Below, in pieces: positions 19,599 to 30,691 of a stretch of 64,000 nt of DNA. Numbering within the stretch: position 1 is the first letter of the stretch; each line of letters opens with the position of its first letter. Source of the stretch: Mycobacterium marseillense (GTDB taxonomy: Bacteria > Actinomycetota > Actinomycetes > Mycobacteriales > Mycobacteriaceae); NCBI RefSeq assembly GCF_010731675.1, contig NZ_AP022584.1, positions 2,046,001 through 2,110,000 of the forward strand, given 5' to 3'. The notes beneath the pieces were generated by a model, which worked only from the letters and a program-made list of their open reading frames with translations, did not search any database and was not told the origin of the DNA. A program made the translations under genes and the position numbers.

Positions 19599-19614
19599 CC
19601 GAACAGATGTTCGA
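19599..19614 (-). promoter_or_regulatory. LexA (SOS) box of recA
   Basis: Minus-strand TCGAACATCTGTTCGG, one mismatch from the SOS consensus, 107-122 bases upstream of recA and upstream of the PafBC-type promoter. It should control the second, LexA-dependent promoter. Confidence 0.88.
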
Positions 19615-19644
19615 TTCAAGTTCGACACGCCGTTCGCCGCCCTC

Positions 19645-19782
19645 GCGTGTGGCAACATCGGCTATCCGACAGGCGTCGACGGGCGCTCCCACCGGGAAGC
19701 CCGAGGAAACCGGTGTGAATCCGGTGCGGTCCCGCCACTGTGATCGGGCACATCCCGGCCCGAGAGCCAGACCCTCGCCGTT
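19645..19782 (+). ncRNA. Cobalamin (B12) riboswitch
   Basis: The conserved core is clear: a GGGAA segment, then GAAACCGGTGTGAATCCGG (19705-19723), then GCGGTCCCGCCACTGTGA ending at 19743 (B12-box and L5 loop), and 30 bases later GAGCCAGACC (19763-19772). These are the invariant parts of the cobalamin aptamer. The exact 5' and 3' limits are approximate. It lies in the leader of the FhuF-like gene at 19889 and reads away from recA. By the usual logic, adenosylcobalamin would switch the downstream genes off. Confidence 0.93.
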
Positions 19783-19795
19783 CGATGCGCCTCAC

Positions 19796-19857
19796 CCACG
19801 ACCGGAGACCACGACCGGAGACCACGACCGGAGACCACGACCGGATCCACGACCGGG
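19796..19857 (+). repeat. 13-bp minisatellite in the riboswitch leader
   Basis: Three perfect copies of CCACGACCGGAGA (19796-19834) followed by two degenerate copies. The array fills most of the space between the riboswitch aptamer and the start codon at 19889, where the expression platform should be. Copy number may vary between strains. Confidence 0.9.
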
Positions 19858-19888
19858 GCGGATTTCCCCAAGAGGCGGACGCGACGCG

Positions 19889-20548
19889 ATGGACATCTCC
19901 ACCGAGCTGGCCGAAACAGCTTCCTACGGGGGCTTTTTCGCTCTGACCGTCGGGGGTGACGCGGCGGGATGGCATCCGGTCGCGCACTCCTACGCCGACG
20001 GCTGCGCCGACCTGATCGACGCCACCGCCCGGCGCTACCGCACGACCGACCTGCGGATCGCCGCCTCGCTGGTTCATCTCGGCCACGCCACGCGGCTGTG
20101 GTCGCCGGTGCTCGCGTGCGCGATCGGCCACGGTGTCCTGCCCGACCTCGACGACCTGCACCGCGCCGACGACGGCGCACAGCTGCGGCTGCCCAGGCCC
20201 GTCGGGGTGCCCGCCGATTCGCCGGGCGCGCTGTACCGCGTCGTGGTGAGCGAGCACATGCGTCCGCTCGCCGCCGGCCTGCGGCTCAAGCTGGCGCCCG
20301 CGCTGCTCGCGGGCAACATCGCCTCCGCGCTGGTGGGCGCCGCGCGGGCGTTGCTGACGGCGCGGCCCGATATTCGGCGCGCGATCGTCGAGACGACCCG
20401 GGACCTGCTGGACACCGGCGTGCTGGCCGGATCCGGGGTGATCACCGACCCGCGCCTGGGCTTCCGGCGCAACAGCTGTTGCCTGTTCTATCGCCTACCC
20501 GGGGGCTCGCTGTGCGGCGACTGCGTGCTGCACGGGACGCGGCGGTAG
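19889..20548 (+). CDS. FhuF-like 2Fe-2S protein under B12 riboswitch
   Basis: A 219-residue soluble protein. The last 25 residues carry Cys197-Cys198-X10-Cys209-X2-Cys212, exactly the unusual CC-X10-C-X2-C cluster signature of the ferric-siderophore reductase FhuF. The rest resembles the FhuF/IucA-like reductase family only loosely. FhuF proteins pass one electron to a chelated Fe(III). Here the gene is led by a cobalamin riboswitch, so the substrate may be a corrinoid (Co(III) to Co(II)) instead; this is inference. AGAGGCGG lies about 11 bases before the ATG. A reductase gene follows 45 bases downstream. M. tuberculosis, as I recall, keeps only a short Cys-rich fragment (Rv2737A) here. Confidence 0.85.
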   Translation: MDISTELAETASYGGFFALTVGGDAAGWHPVAHSYADGCADLIDATARRYRTTDLRIAASLVHLGHATRLWSPVLACAIGHGVLPDLDDLHRADDGAQLRLPRPVGVPADSPGALYRVVVSEHMRPLAAGLRLKLAPALLAGNIASALVGAARALLTARPDIRRAIVETTRDLLDTGVLAGSGVITDPRLGFRRNSCCLFYRLPGGSLCGDCVLHGTRR

Positions 20549-20593
20549 GGCCCGGCGCCGTTTGGTGCGGCTGCCCCGGGGTATTTGGCCACC

Positions 20594-21220
20594 ATGTCCT
20601 CACCTGCAGCGCAATCTCTGCGCGCCCTCGCCCTGGTCTGCTCGTTGAAGAAGAGTCCGGCGCCGTCGAGCAGCGAGCTGATCGCCAACCAGCTGCTCGA
20701 TCAGCTGCGCGGCGCGGGCGTCGAGGGCGAGACCGTGCGGTGCGTGGACCTGGCGCTGCTGCCGGGCGTCGAGGCCGACATGGGTCCGGGCGACGAGTGG
20801 CCGGCGCTGCTGACCAAGGTCAAGGCCGCGGACATCGTCATCGTGTCGACGCCGACCTGGGTCGGGCACATGTCCAGCGTCGCGCAGCGCGTCCTGGAGC
20901 GCCTCGACGCCGAATTGTCCGACACCGACGACGCGGGACGGCCGGCGATGGTGGGCAAGGTGGCCCTGGCCGCGGTCGTCGGCAACGAGGACGGCGCGCA
21001 CAAGATCGTGGCCGACCTCTTTCAGGCGCTCAACGACATCGGGTTCTCGATCGCCGCGCAGGGCTGCACCTACTGGAACGGCGAGGCCATGCAGGGCACG
21101 GACTACACCGACCTCGACGACGTCCCGGATCCGGTCGCGTCGGCCACCGCCAACGCGGTCCGCAACGCCGTGCACCTGGCCACCGTGCTGCGCCAAAACC
21201 CTTACCCGGCCTACGAATAA
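20594..21220 (+). CDS. Flavodoxin-fold NAD(P)H-dependent oxidoreductase
   Basis: A 208-residue flavoprotein of the NADPH-dependent FMN reductase/WrbA type. The N-terminal phosphate-binding loop is CSLKKSPAPSSSE, and the STPTWVGHMSS segment is the usual flavin-contact loop. The ATG at 20594 is used; no strong Shine-Dalgarno is seen. It lies 45 bases after the FhuF-like gene on the same strand with no terminator between, so it is probably part of the same B12-controlled transcript and could supply electrons to the 2Fe-2S protein. That partnership is inference. Confidence 0.82.
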   Translation: MSSPAAQSLRALALVCSLKKSPAPSSSELIANQLLDQLRGAGVEGETVRCVDLALLPGVEADMGPGDEWPALLTKVKAADIVIVSTPTWVGHMSSVAQRVLERLDAELSDTDDAGRPAMVGKVALAAVVGNEDGAHKIVADLFQALNDIGFSIAAQGCTYWNGEAMQGTDYTDLDDVPDPVASATANAVRNAVHLATVLRQNPYPAYE

Positions 21221-21241
21221 CACGCGAATAATGCGCGGGAA

Positions 21242-21436
21242 TCACCACTGCTCGTGGGGCACGTCGAAGTCGACGCACAGCGCCCGCCAGACGTCGCGGG
21301 GCTCCATGCCCGCCTCGATGGCCTGGGCGGCCGTGCGTCCGTCGAAACCGGTCAGCACGTGATCGACCAAGACCGATGACCCGTAGGTGGTCCCGAAGCG
21401 CAGGACCACCCGCTCGTGAAACTCCGTTAGCCGCAC
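21242..21436 (-). CDS. DUF3046 small protein (Rv2738c-like)
   Basis: A 64-residue soluble protein beginning (with GTG as Met) MRLTEFHERV, the standard DUF3046 N-terminus, and ending FDVPHEQW. The family is restricted to actinobacteria and nearly always lies near recA/recX; its function is unknown. The frame extends 12 codons further upstream to another ATG, but the GTG at 21436 matches the family length. Confidence 0.88.
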   Translation of the reverse strand: MRLTEFHERVVLRFGTTYGSSVLVDHVLTGFDGRTAAQAIEAGMEPRDVWRALCVDFDVPHEQW

Positions 21437-21481
21437 GCCAGTGAACATACCCAGCGGGCATGGATCGGACACCCGGGCGCG

Positions 21482-21745
21482 CTACCGCCAGCTGGCCGGT
21501 AAATCGATGATGTGATTTGGGCAGTCCTCCTGGGCCGCCAGAGACATGACGTCGCGGGCGTGCTGCGCCGACATCGAGGCGCGCAACCGCATGAAGGCGT
21601 ATTCGGCCGGCGCGAGTCCCTGTTCCGCGGCGGCCGGGTCGTCCATCAACTGGCACGCCTGCTGCTCCTCGGGGCTGTCGGCGCGCGCGACGCCGGCCCC
21701 GAAGACCCAGCCCGCCAGCAGGGTGCCGGCCGCGATCATCCTCAT
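21482..21745 (-). CDS. Small secreted protein, DUF732-like
   Basis: An 87-residue protein with a clear signal peptide (MRMIAAGTLLAGWVFGAGVARA, cleavage before DSPEE) and a short helical mature part with two Cys (QACQ and EDCP) that could form a disulfide. The general plan fits mycobacterial DUF732-type exported proteins, though the match is not certain. The ATG at 21745 has GGGAGG six bases upstream; an ATG at 21787 overlapping the glycosyltransferase stop is an alternative. It probably shares a transcript with that gene. Confidence 0.75.
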   Translation of the reverse strand: MRMIAAGTLLAGWVFGAGVARADSPEEQQACQLMDDPAAAEQGLAPAEYAFMRLRASMSAQHARDVMSLAAQEDCPNHIIDLPASWR

Positions 21746-21783
21746 TGCGCGCCTCCCGCCGAAACGTAAGACGGTGCGGCGCA

Positions 21784-22950
21784 TCATCCGGCCACCGCCA
21801 GCGCATCGCGGCACACCGCGACCGGATCGGCGACGTCGGCGATGCCGGCGGCGGCCCGCTGCGCCGCGGCCCGGTAGCTCGGCGATGCCAGCACCTCGTT
21901 GACCGCGGCCGCCAGCGCGTCGGGGCTCAGCGGCCGGACCAGCCGCGCGCTGCCCTGGCGGACGATTCGGTTGGCGATCTCCCACTGGTCGCCGCCGCCG
22001 GGCACCGCGACCAGCGGCACGCCGGCCAGCAGCGTCTTGGCCACCATGCCGTGCCCGCCGCCGCAGATCACCACGTCGGCGTGCGTCAACAACTCGGCCT
22101 GGCTGCCCAATCCGACCACCGCCCACGGCGGCACCGTCAGCTCCGCCCCACCCAGCCGCGAAACCACCACCCGCGCGCCCTCCGGCAGCGTGGCCCCCGG
22201 TATCAGGCCGGCCAGCGCCACCTCGGCCAGGCCTTCGGTGCCGGTCAACGCGGTCGACGGCGCGACCACCACCACGGGCCCGGACCCCGCGGGGATGTCC
22301 AGCGCCCGCTCGGTCGGTTCGAAGTGCAGGGGGCCCACCACCACCGCCTCCGGCGGCCAGTCCGGGCGGGGCACCTCGCAGGCGGGCAGCGTGGCGATCA
22401 GCCGTCGCAGCGGGCCGGGGTCGTCGGCCGGCAATCCGATCTCGGTCCGCACCTCCGCGCGCTGACGGAGGCCGGCCCGCCAGGAACGCGCGGTCAGCGC
22501 GCGCATGATGGCGTCCCGCAGCCGGCCGCGGAGGCCGGTGCCGGGCGCCAGCCCGCTGCCGATCGGCGGGAGGCCTTTGGACGGCAGGTACAGCGGATGC
22601 GGGTTGAGTTCGATCCACGGGATGCCCAGCAGCTCGGCGGCCATACCGCCGCCCGCGGTGATGACGTCGGACACCACCAGGTCGGGCGCCAACTCGCGCA
22701 GCGCGGGCACGTTGAGCACGGCCATCCGCGCGGCGCGCCGGTGGATCCTGGCACCGGCGTCGACGTCGTCGTCGGTGGCCACCAACCCGTCCAGCGCGAC
22801 GGCGTCGATGCCGGCGCCGCGGGCGGTGTCGATCCACTCGGCGCCGGTGAACAGCGTGGGCTCATCGCCCGCCTCGGCGAAACGCCGGCACAGCGCGATC
22901 GCCGGGAACGAATGCCCGGGATCCGGCCCGGCGACCACGGCGACACGCAT
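21784..22950 (-). CDS. GT1/MGT-type glycosyltransferase (Rv2739c-like)
   Basis: A 388-residue GT-B glycosyltransferase. The N-terminal acceptor domain begins MRVAVVAGPDPGHSFP, and the C-terminal nucleotide-sugar domain has CGGGHGMVAKTLLAGVPLVAVPGGGDQ, the signature of the UGT/macrolide-glycosyltransferase family. It probably transfers a sugar to a lipid or secondary metabolite; the acceptor is unknown. The ATG at 22950 matches the family N-terminus. No polyketide or glycolipid genes are adjacent. It is divergent from ephG. Confidence 0.88.
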   Translation of the reverse strand: MRVAVVAGPDPGHSFPAIALCRRFAEAGDEPTLFTGAEWIDTARGAGIDAVALDGLVATDDDVDAGARIHRRAARMAVLNVPALRELAPDLVVSDVITAGGGMAAELLGIPWIELNPHPLYLPSKGLPPIGSGLAPGTGLRGRLRDAIMRALTARSWRAGLRQRAEVRTEIGLPADDPGPLRRLIATLPACEVPRPDWPPEAVVVGPLHFEPTERALDIPAGSGPVVVVAPSTALTGTEGLAEVALAGLIPGATLPEGARVVVSRLGGAELTVPPWAVVGLGSQAELLTHADVVICGGGHGMVAKTLLAGVPLVAVPGGGDQWEIANRIVRQGSARLVRPLSPDALAAAVNEVLASPSYRAAAQRAAAGIADVADPVAVCRDALAVAG

Positions 22951-23002
22951 CGGGCTTACCCTGCCACAGCGCCGGACCGCCACGCTCGCCTACGCTGGCA
23001 AG

Positions 23003-23434
23003 ATGACCGAGCTGACTGGGACGACCGTGACGAACACCCGTACGGTCGAAGGATTCCTGAACGCGCTGCAGGACGCGGATTACGAGGCCGCCGACGCCGC
23101 GCTGGCCGACGATCTGGTCTACGAAAACGTGGGCCTGCCCACCATCCATGGCCGCGCCAGGGCCATGAAGCTGTTTCGCCAGATGGAGGGCCGCGCCGCC
23201 TTCGAGGTGAAGATTCACCGCATCGCGGCCGACGGCGCCGCGGTGCTCACCGAACGCACCGACGCGCTGATCTTCGGCCCGCTGCGGCTGCAGTTCTGGG
23301 TGTGCGGCGTGTTCGAGGTCCACAACGGGCGAATCACGTTGTGGCGGGACTACTTCGACTTCTTCGACATGCTCAAGGCCACCGCGCGCGGCCTGGCGGC
23401 GCTGGTGCTGCCGTCGCTGAAAGCGACGTTCTGA
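23003..23434 (+). CDS. ephG: Limonene-epoxide-hydrolase-family enzyme EphG
   Basis: A 143-residue LEH-fold protein. The Asp-Arg-Asp catalytic set is visible as Arg85 and Asp87 (RTD) and Asp116 (WRDYFD). M. tuberculosis EphG (Rv2740) is a characterised epoxide hydrolase acting on hydrophobic epoxides, probably including cholesterol or fatty-acid derivatives. TACGCT lies six bases before the ATG, so the mRNA may be leaderless. Confidence 0.9.
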   Translation: MTELTGTTVTNTRTVEGFLNALQDADYEAADAALADDLVYENVGLPTIHGRARAMKLFRQMEGRAAFEVKIHRIAADGAAVLTERTDALIFGPLRLQFWVCGVFEVHNGRITLWRDYFDFFDMLKATARGLAALVLPSLKATF

Positions 23435-23444
23435 CCGCCGGCGC

Positions 23445-24254
23445 CTAGCCGGCGCCGCGCAGTCCGCCGAGTTCGTCGAACGCCTGCGCCCACCCGACCA
23501 GGCGGTCCGTCGCCCCGGCCAGCTCCGCGCGGTAGCGCTGCGACTCGGTGAGCCCGCCACCGTTGGCCGAGGACACCAATTGCGCTGCGGCGGTGACCAT
23601 TTCGTTGTACTGACGAACGCCCGCGCTCAGTTGCGCGGTGAACGCGTTGATGGTGGGCACCAGGTACGACCGCGACTGCTCGCCGGCCTGCGCCGCGCGC
23701 TCCATCGACACCACCTGCGCGGCGGTGGACGCCATGGCGGCCGAGGTTCTGGTGGCGGCCGCGGTCAAGTCGCGGATCTCGGCCGTCGGCAACATCGCGC
23801 CCCGCTCCAGCACGGCCACGAGCGAGAAAAAGCCGCGCTCGGAAGCACCCAGCGCGTACATGGCCGGGCGCGCCGCCGAACCCGGCGGCGGCAGGCGGCG
23901 CGCGGCCGTGGTCCGGGGCACCGGCAGCGGCTCGGACCGCAGCCAGCGGTAGCGCAGCAGCAACAAGGTGGCCGGGACAGCCATGACGACCGCGACGCCG
24001 CCGGTGATCTGCAGCAGCAACGCGAACCAGCCCCAGGCCGCAAGCAACATCGTCACCGCCGCCCAGAACACACACCCGGCGGCGAAGACCAGGCCCCACC
24101 GCAGCGCGCGGCGGCGACGGCGCAGCTGGCGCGCGCGGGGGTCCGCGGCCGCGCCGATCTTGCGGGCCACCAGGTCGGAAAGGTCGGCGGCGGTTTCCAA
24201 CCCGCGGTGCAGCACCGCGCGCCACAGGGCGGGCCGCGGCGCGTTCACCGCCAT
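23445..24254 (-). CDS. Two-helix membrane partner of PspA (Rv2743c-like)
   Basis: A 269-residue protein with a basic N-terminus, two adjacent transmembrane helices (about 52-74 and 76-101), and a long Ala-rich helical cytoplasmic tail. It is the third gene of the clgR-pspA unit. In M. tuberculosis this protein interacts with PspA and ClgR in envelope-stress maintenance. It follows pspA by nine bases. The fourth gene of the M. tuberculosis unit (Rv2742c) is missing here. Confidence 0.85.
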   Translation of the reverse strand: MAVNAPRPALWRAVLHRGLETAADLSDLVARKIGAAADPRARQLRRRRRALRWGLVFAAGCVFWAAVTMLLAAWGWFALLLQITGGVAVVMAVPATLLLLRYRWLRSEPLPVPRTTAARRLPPPGSAARPAMYALGASERGFFSLVAVLERGAMLPTAEIRDLTAAATRTSAAMASTAAQVVSMERAAQAGEQSRSYLVPTINAFTAQLSAGVRQYNEMVTAAAQLVSSANGGGLTESQRYRAELAGATDRLVGWAQAFDELGGLRGAG

Positions 24255-24263
24255 GACACCGGG

Positions 24264-25091
24264 CTACTGACCAAGCGGCTTCTCGCTGACCGCGCCGCCG
24301 GTGCTCTCCGCGGGCGCGGGCGTGGCGGGCGTGGACCCCGCCGCGGGTGTCCCCCCGGTCGGCAGCGCCTCGCCGCGCATGGACGCGCGGATCTGCTCGA
24401 GCCGGGAATGGCCGGCCATCTGCACGCCGGCCTGCTCGACCTCGAGCATCCGGCCCTGCACCGAACCCTGCGCCAGTTCGGCGGCCCCGATCGCGTTGGC
24501 GTAGCGGCGCTCGATCTTGTCGCGCACCTCGTCGAGGCTGGGGACGTTGCCCGGGGCGGCCAGATCGCTCATCGACTGCAGCGAGGCGCTGACCTGTTCC
24601 TGCATCTTGGCCTGCTCGAGCTGGCTGAGCAGCTTGGTGCGCTCGGCGATCTTCTGCTGCAGCACCATGGCGTTCTGTTCGACGGCCTTCTTGGCCTGCC
24701 CGGCCGCGCTCAGCGCCTGATCGTGCAGCGTCTTGAGGTCTTCGACGCTTTGCTCGGCGGTGACCAGCTGGGCGGCGAACGCCTCGGCCGCGTTGTTGTA
24801 TTCGGTGGCCTTGGCGGCGTCCCCGGCGGCGGTCGCCTGGTCGGCCAGCGTGAGGGCCTGGCGCACGTTGACCTGAAGCTTTTCCACGTCGGCCAGCTGA
24901 CGGTTGAGCCGCATCTCGAGTTGCCGCTGGTTGCCGATCACCTGCGCGGCCTGCTGGGTCAGCGCCTGGTGCGTGCGTTGCGCTTCCTCGATGGCCTGCT
25001 GGATCTGCACCTTGGGGTCTGCGTGCTCGTCGATCTTCGCGTTGAACAGCGCCGTGAGGTACTTCCACGCCTTGACGAACGGATTGGCCAT
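24264..25091 (-). CDS. pspA: Phage-shock protein PspA (35-kDa antigen)
   Basis: A 275-residue PspA/Vipp1-family protein: an amphipathic N-terminus ([19 protein letters not shown]), long coiled-coil helices to about residue 225, and a Pro/Thr/Ala-rich tail. PspA coats stressed membranes and restrains ClgR activity. In M. avium-group species a closely related 35-kDa protein is a dominant antigen. It lies between clgR and the membrane-partner gene in one transcript. Confidence 0.93.
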   Translation of the reverse strand: MANPFVKAWKYLTALFNAKIDEHADPKVQIQQAIEEAQRTHQALTQQAAQVIGNQRQLEMRLNRQLADVEKLQVNVRQALTLADQATAAGDAAKATEYNNAAEAFAAQLVTAEQSVEDLKTLHDQALSAAGQAKKAVEQNAMVLQQKIAERTKLLSQLEQAKMQEQVSASLQSMSDLAAPGNVPSLDEVRDKIERRYANAIGAAELAQGSVQGRMLEVEQAGVQMAGHSRLEQIRASMRGEALPTGGTPAAGSTPATPAPAESTGGAVSEKPLGQ

Positions 25092-25225
25092 GAGTTAGCT
25101 CCACCTTCGGTTCTCGAGGGGCCGGATGGTTCCGGATCGACCCTGACGGGCCCTGCGCCTGACGCTCAATTTAGTGGGTTGGCGCCGATCGCCCCACCCC
25201 TGGCGCGGGATCGGTACGCCGGCGC

Positions 25226-25564
25226 TCAGGCCAGCGCCAGCGACCCCACCGGCGGAATGACGACCTTGGTGCTGACATCGATGCTGGTGCCGGCGGGCGC
25301 GGCGACGGCGGCCTGGTCGTGGGCCCTTTCCTGGCCGGCCATCCGCTCACCGGCGTGGGTGAGCACCGACGACAACGGGACGTCCAGCGCGTCGCAGATC
25401 GCGTTGAGTAGCTCGCTGGACGGCTCCTTGCGGCCACGCTCGACCTCGGACAGATACCCAAGGCTGACCCGCGCCGAATCGGACACCTCACGCAGCGTGC
25501 GGCCCTGTGTCGTGCGGGCCTCGCGCAGCACGTCGCCGATGACCTCGCGCACCAATGGCGGCAT
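25226..25564 (-). CDS. clgR: Transcriptional activator ClgR
   Basis: A 112-residue Xre-type regulator; the helix-turn-helix spans about residues 16-75 ([22 protein letters not shown]). ClgR activates clp protease genes, acr2 and the psp genes after envelope stress. GGAGG lies six bases before the ATG at 25564, which gives the same length as M. tuberculosis ClgR; the open frame upstream is not used. A SigE-type promoter precedes it. Confidence 0.94.
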   Translation of the reverse strand: MPPLVREVIGDVLREARTTQGRTLREVSDSARVSLGYLSEVERGRKEPSSELLNAICDALDVPLSSVLTHAGERMAGQERAHDQAAVAAPAGTSIDVSTKVVIPPVGSLALA

Positions 25565-25636
25565 CCCGCCCTCCTTCGTCCAGTCGGCCCTGCACGGCAC
25601 GTAGGAAGCTTGCCTCCGGCAGGTGCTCATTAGGTG

Positions 25637-25662
25637 AACGCCGTCGGTGGCGGTCTGGTTCC
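25637..25662 (-). promoter_or_regulatory. SigE-type promoter of clgR
   Basis: On the minus strand GGAAC, 18 bases, then GTT, matching the mycobacterial SigE consensus. The predicted start is about 65 bases before the clgR ATG. In M. tuberculosis clgR is SigE-dependent. Confidence 0.75.
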
Positions 25663-25679
25663 CGTTCGGCGCCCCGGAA

Positions 25680-26279
25680 TCAGCCGTTCGTGCGGCGCAC
25701 TTCGCGGACGGTCGAGACCACGTAGTCGATCCCGGTGATCACCGTCAGCACGATCGCCAAGCCCATCACCACGTCCGCGGCCACCCGGAACGCCCCCGGC
25801 GTTCCCGCCAACGGCAGGACGAACAATCCGATGGCCAACACCTGCACCACCGTCTTGACCTTGCCGCCCCAGCTGGCCGGGATAACCCCGCGGCGGATCA
25901 CGGCCAGCCGCAGCACGGTGACCCCGAATTCGCGGGCCAGGATCACCACGGTGACCCACCACGGCAGCTCGCCGAGCATCGACAGGCCGATCAGCGCCGA
26001 TCCCACCAGCGTCTTGTCCGCGATCGGGTCGACGAACGCGCCGAATTCGGTTGCCATGCCGTAGTTACGGGCGAGCAGGCCGTCCAGCCGATCGGTGATG
26101 CACGCCACCGCGAAGATGAGAAAGGCCACCACCCGGAAGCCGGCCTGCTGACCGTCGCCGGCGAACAGGGCGAGCAAAAAGACCGGGACCAGCACCAGCC
26201 GCAGCAGCGTCAGCGTGTTGGCGAGATTGGCGATGTTCGCGCGGCCTACCACCGGACCCGTCTGCGGCTGCCCCGACAC
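25680..26279 (-). CDS. pgsA3: CDP-alcohol phosphatidyltransferase PgsA3
   Basis: About 199 residues with several transmembrane helices. The family motif D-G-X2-A-R-X8-G-X3-D-X3-D is complete (from DRLDGLLAR to FVDPIADK). The enzyme joins CDP-diacylglycerol with an alcohol, probably glycerol-3-phosphate, in phosphatidylglycerol synthesis. The start is uncertain: the GTG at 26279 is used, while a GTG at 26351 lies inside the divergent argA gene and a GTG at 26252 is also possible. Confidence 0.88.
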   Translation of the reverse strand: MSGQPQTGPVVGRANIANLANTLTLLRLVLVPVFLLALFAGDGQQAGFRVVAFLIFAVACITDRLDGLLARNYGMATEFGAFVDPIADKTLVGSALIGLSMLGELPWWVTVVILAREFGVTVLRLAVIRRGVIPASWGGKVKTVVQVLAIGLFVLPLAGTPGAFRVAADVVMGLAIVLTVITGIDYVVSTVREVRRTNG

Positions 26280-26335
26280 GGCAACAGAATAACGGTTGAC
26301 CAGCGCCGCCGTCCCCGATGCCGATACTGTTAGCC

Positions 26336-26851
26336 GTGAGCAGAAGTCCACAGGGCTACCGGCCGCTGGTGCGGCGAGCGCGAACGTCCGATGTTCCCGC
26401 CATCAAGCAACTGGTCGACACCTACGCGGGAAAGATCCTGCTCGAGAAGAACCTCGTGACGCTCTACGAGGCCGTTCAGGAGTTCTGGGTGGCCGAACAC
26501 GAGGGCCGCGTCGTCGGTTGCGGGGCGTTGCACGTGCTGTGGGCCGACCTCGGCGAGGTGCGCACCGTCGCGGTCAACCCGGCGATGACGGGCCACGGCA
26601 TCGGCCACGCGATCGTCGACCGGCTGCTCGACGTCGCCCGCGAGTTGGCGCTCAAGCGGCTGTTCGTGTTGACGTTCGAGACCGACTTCTTCGCGCGACA
26701 CGGGTTCACCGAGATCGAGGGCACGCCGGTGACCGCCGAGGTGTTCGAGGAGATGTGCCGTTCCTACGACATCGGTGTGGCCGAATTCCTGGACCTGAGC
26801 TACGTCAAGCCGAACATCCTCGGCAACTCCCGGATGCTGTTGGTCTTGTAA
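26336..26851 (+). CDS. argA: Amino-acid N-acetyltransferase ArgA (short GNAT type)
   Basis: A 171-residue GNAT enzyme that acetylates glutamate as the first step of arginine synthesis. The acetyl-CoA loop is VNPAMTGHGIGHA, and FETDFFARHGFTE is the usual C-terminal segment. It is the short actinobacterial form that lacks an amino-acid-kinase domain. The GTG at 26336 is chosen because TACTGT lies five bases upstream, pointing to a leaderless mRNA. It is divergent from pgsA3 and convergent with ftsK (seven-base gap). Confidence 0.92.
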   Translation: MSRSPQGYRPLVRRARTSDVPAIKQLVDTYAGKILLEKNLVTLYEAVQEFWVAEHEGRVVGCGALHVLWADLGEVRTVAVNPAMTGHGIGHAIVDRLLDVARELALKRLFVLTFETDFFARHGFTEIEGTPVTAEVFEEMCRSYDIGVAEFLDLSYVKPNILGNSRMLLVL

Positions 26852-26858
26852 CACCGCG

Positions 26859-29372
<2,514 letters not shown>

Positions 29373-29541
29373 GACGGCAAGGGTAGTCGCAACGGCATCA
29401 TCTACACCACCCGCCACACTGGTAACCGCCCGGCTTGTGAGGCATGGGGCGGATCGGGCGCCCGCGGGCGTGAGTAGGGTGACATTCCGGTGAGCGAAGT
29501 CGTGCTCGTCACCCATTCCCGGAGCGCCCAGGAGGCCAGCA

Positions 29542-29856
29542 ATGCCCGTTGTCGTCGTCGCCACCATGACCGTCAAACCGGAATCGGTCGACACCGTCCG
29601 CGACATCCTGACGCGCGCGGTCGAAGAGGTGCACGACGAACCCGGCTGCGAGCTGTACTCGCTGCACAATTCGGGCGAGACCTTCGTCTTCATCGAACAA
29701 TGGGCCGACGAGGAGGCGCTCAAGGCGCACAGCACCGCGCCGGCGATCGGCAAGATGTTCAGCGCGGCCGGCGAGCACCTCGACGGCGCCCCCGACATCA
29801 AGATGTTGCAGACGATCTCGGCGGGCGATCCGGCCAAAGGACAGTTGCGTCCCTGA
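29542..29856 (+). CDS. Antibiotic-biosynthesis-monooxygenase (ABM) domain protein (Rv2749-like)
   Basis: A 104-residue dimeric alpha-beta barrel protein of the ABM family, with the typical [10 protein letters not shown] and [14 protein letters not shown] segments. Such proteins are cofactorless monooxygenases or binding proteins for small aromatic or heme-like ligands. GGAGG lies about seven bases before the ATG. Its stop overlaps the start of the next gene (TGATG), so the two are translationally coupled. Confidence 0.87.
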   Translation: MPVVVVATMTVKPESVDTVRDILTRAVEEVHDEPGCELYSLHNSGETFVFIEQWADEEALKAHSTAPAIGKMFSAAGEHLDGAPDIKMLQTISAGDPAKGQLRP

Positions 29857-30686
29857 TGGCCCCCTCGTCGGAAGGTCCCCTGAAAGGGAAGGTCGCCTTC
29901 ATCACCGGCGCCGCCCGCGGACAGGGGCGCGCGCACGCGGTGCGGCTGGCCGCCGACGGCGCCGACATCATCGCCGTCGACCTGTGCGACCAGATCGCCA
30001 GCGTCCCCTACTCGCTGGCCACGCCCGAGGACCTGGCGGCCACCGTGAAGCTCGTGGAGGACACCGGCGCGCGCATCGTGGCCTCCCGCGGCGACGTCCG
30101 CGACCGCGAATCGCTGTCCGCGGCACTGCAAGCCGGCCTCGACGAGTTCGGCCGCCTCGATATCGTGGTGGCCAACGCCGGGATCGCCCCCATGCAATCC
30201 GGTGACGACGGCTGGCGCGACGTCATCGACGTCAACCTCACCGGCGTGTACAACACGATCAAGGCGGCGATACCCACGATGGTCAAGCAGGGCACCGGCG
30301 GCTCGATCGTGTTGATCAGCTCCAGCGCCGGGCTGGCCGGCGTCGGCAGCCCCGACGCCGGTTCGGTGGGCTACGCGGCCGCCAAGCACGGGGTCGTCGG
30401 GTTGATGCGGGTGTACGCGAATCTGCTTGCCGGACAGATGATCCGGGTCAACTCCATTCATCCGTCCGGTGTCGAGACGCCGATGATCAACAACGAGTTC
30501 ACCCGCGAGTGGCTGGCCAAGATGGCTGCGGCGACCGACACGCCCGGCGCCATGGGCAACGCCATGCCGGTCGAGGTGCTGGACGTCGAGGACATCGCCA
30601 ACGCGGTGGCCTGGCTGGTGTCCGACCAGGCCCGCTACATCACGGGTGTCACCTTGCCGGTCGACGCGGGCTTTTTGAACAAGTAG
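29856..30686 (+). CDS. Mycofactocin-type short-chain dehydrogenase (Rv2750-like)
   Basis: A 276-residue SDR. The Rossmann motif [20 protein letters not shown] and the following IIAVDLC are typical of the mycofactocin-coupled SDR group, in which NAD stays bound and electrons go to the peptide-derived cofactor mycofactocin. The catalytic YxxxK is in GYAAAKHG, preceded by the SSSAG serine region. Substrate unknown, probably a secondary alcohol. The ATG at 29856 shares a base with the stop of the ABM gene. Confidence 0.88.
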   Translation: MAPSSEGPLKGKVAFITGAARGQGRAHAVRLAADGADIIAVDLCDQIASVPYSLATPEDLAATVKLVEDTGARIVASRGDVRDRESLSAALQAGLDEFGRLDIVVANAGIAPMQSGDDGWRDVIDVNLTGVYNTIKAAIPTMVKQGTGGSIVLISSSAGLAGVGSPDAGSVGYAAAKHGVVGLMRVYANLLAGQMIRVNSIHPSGVETPMINNEFTREWLAKMAAATDTPGAMGNAMPVEVLDVEDIANAVAWLVSDQARYITGVTLPVDAGFLNK

Positions 30687-30691
30687 CGACC

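Noticed and set aside
29373..30461. N-terminal extension of FtsK by 363 codons
   Set aside because: The extra residues resemble nothing in FtsK and overlap the plus-strand ABM and SDR genes, which have good starts and motifs.
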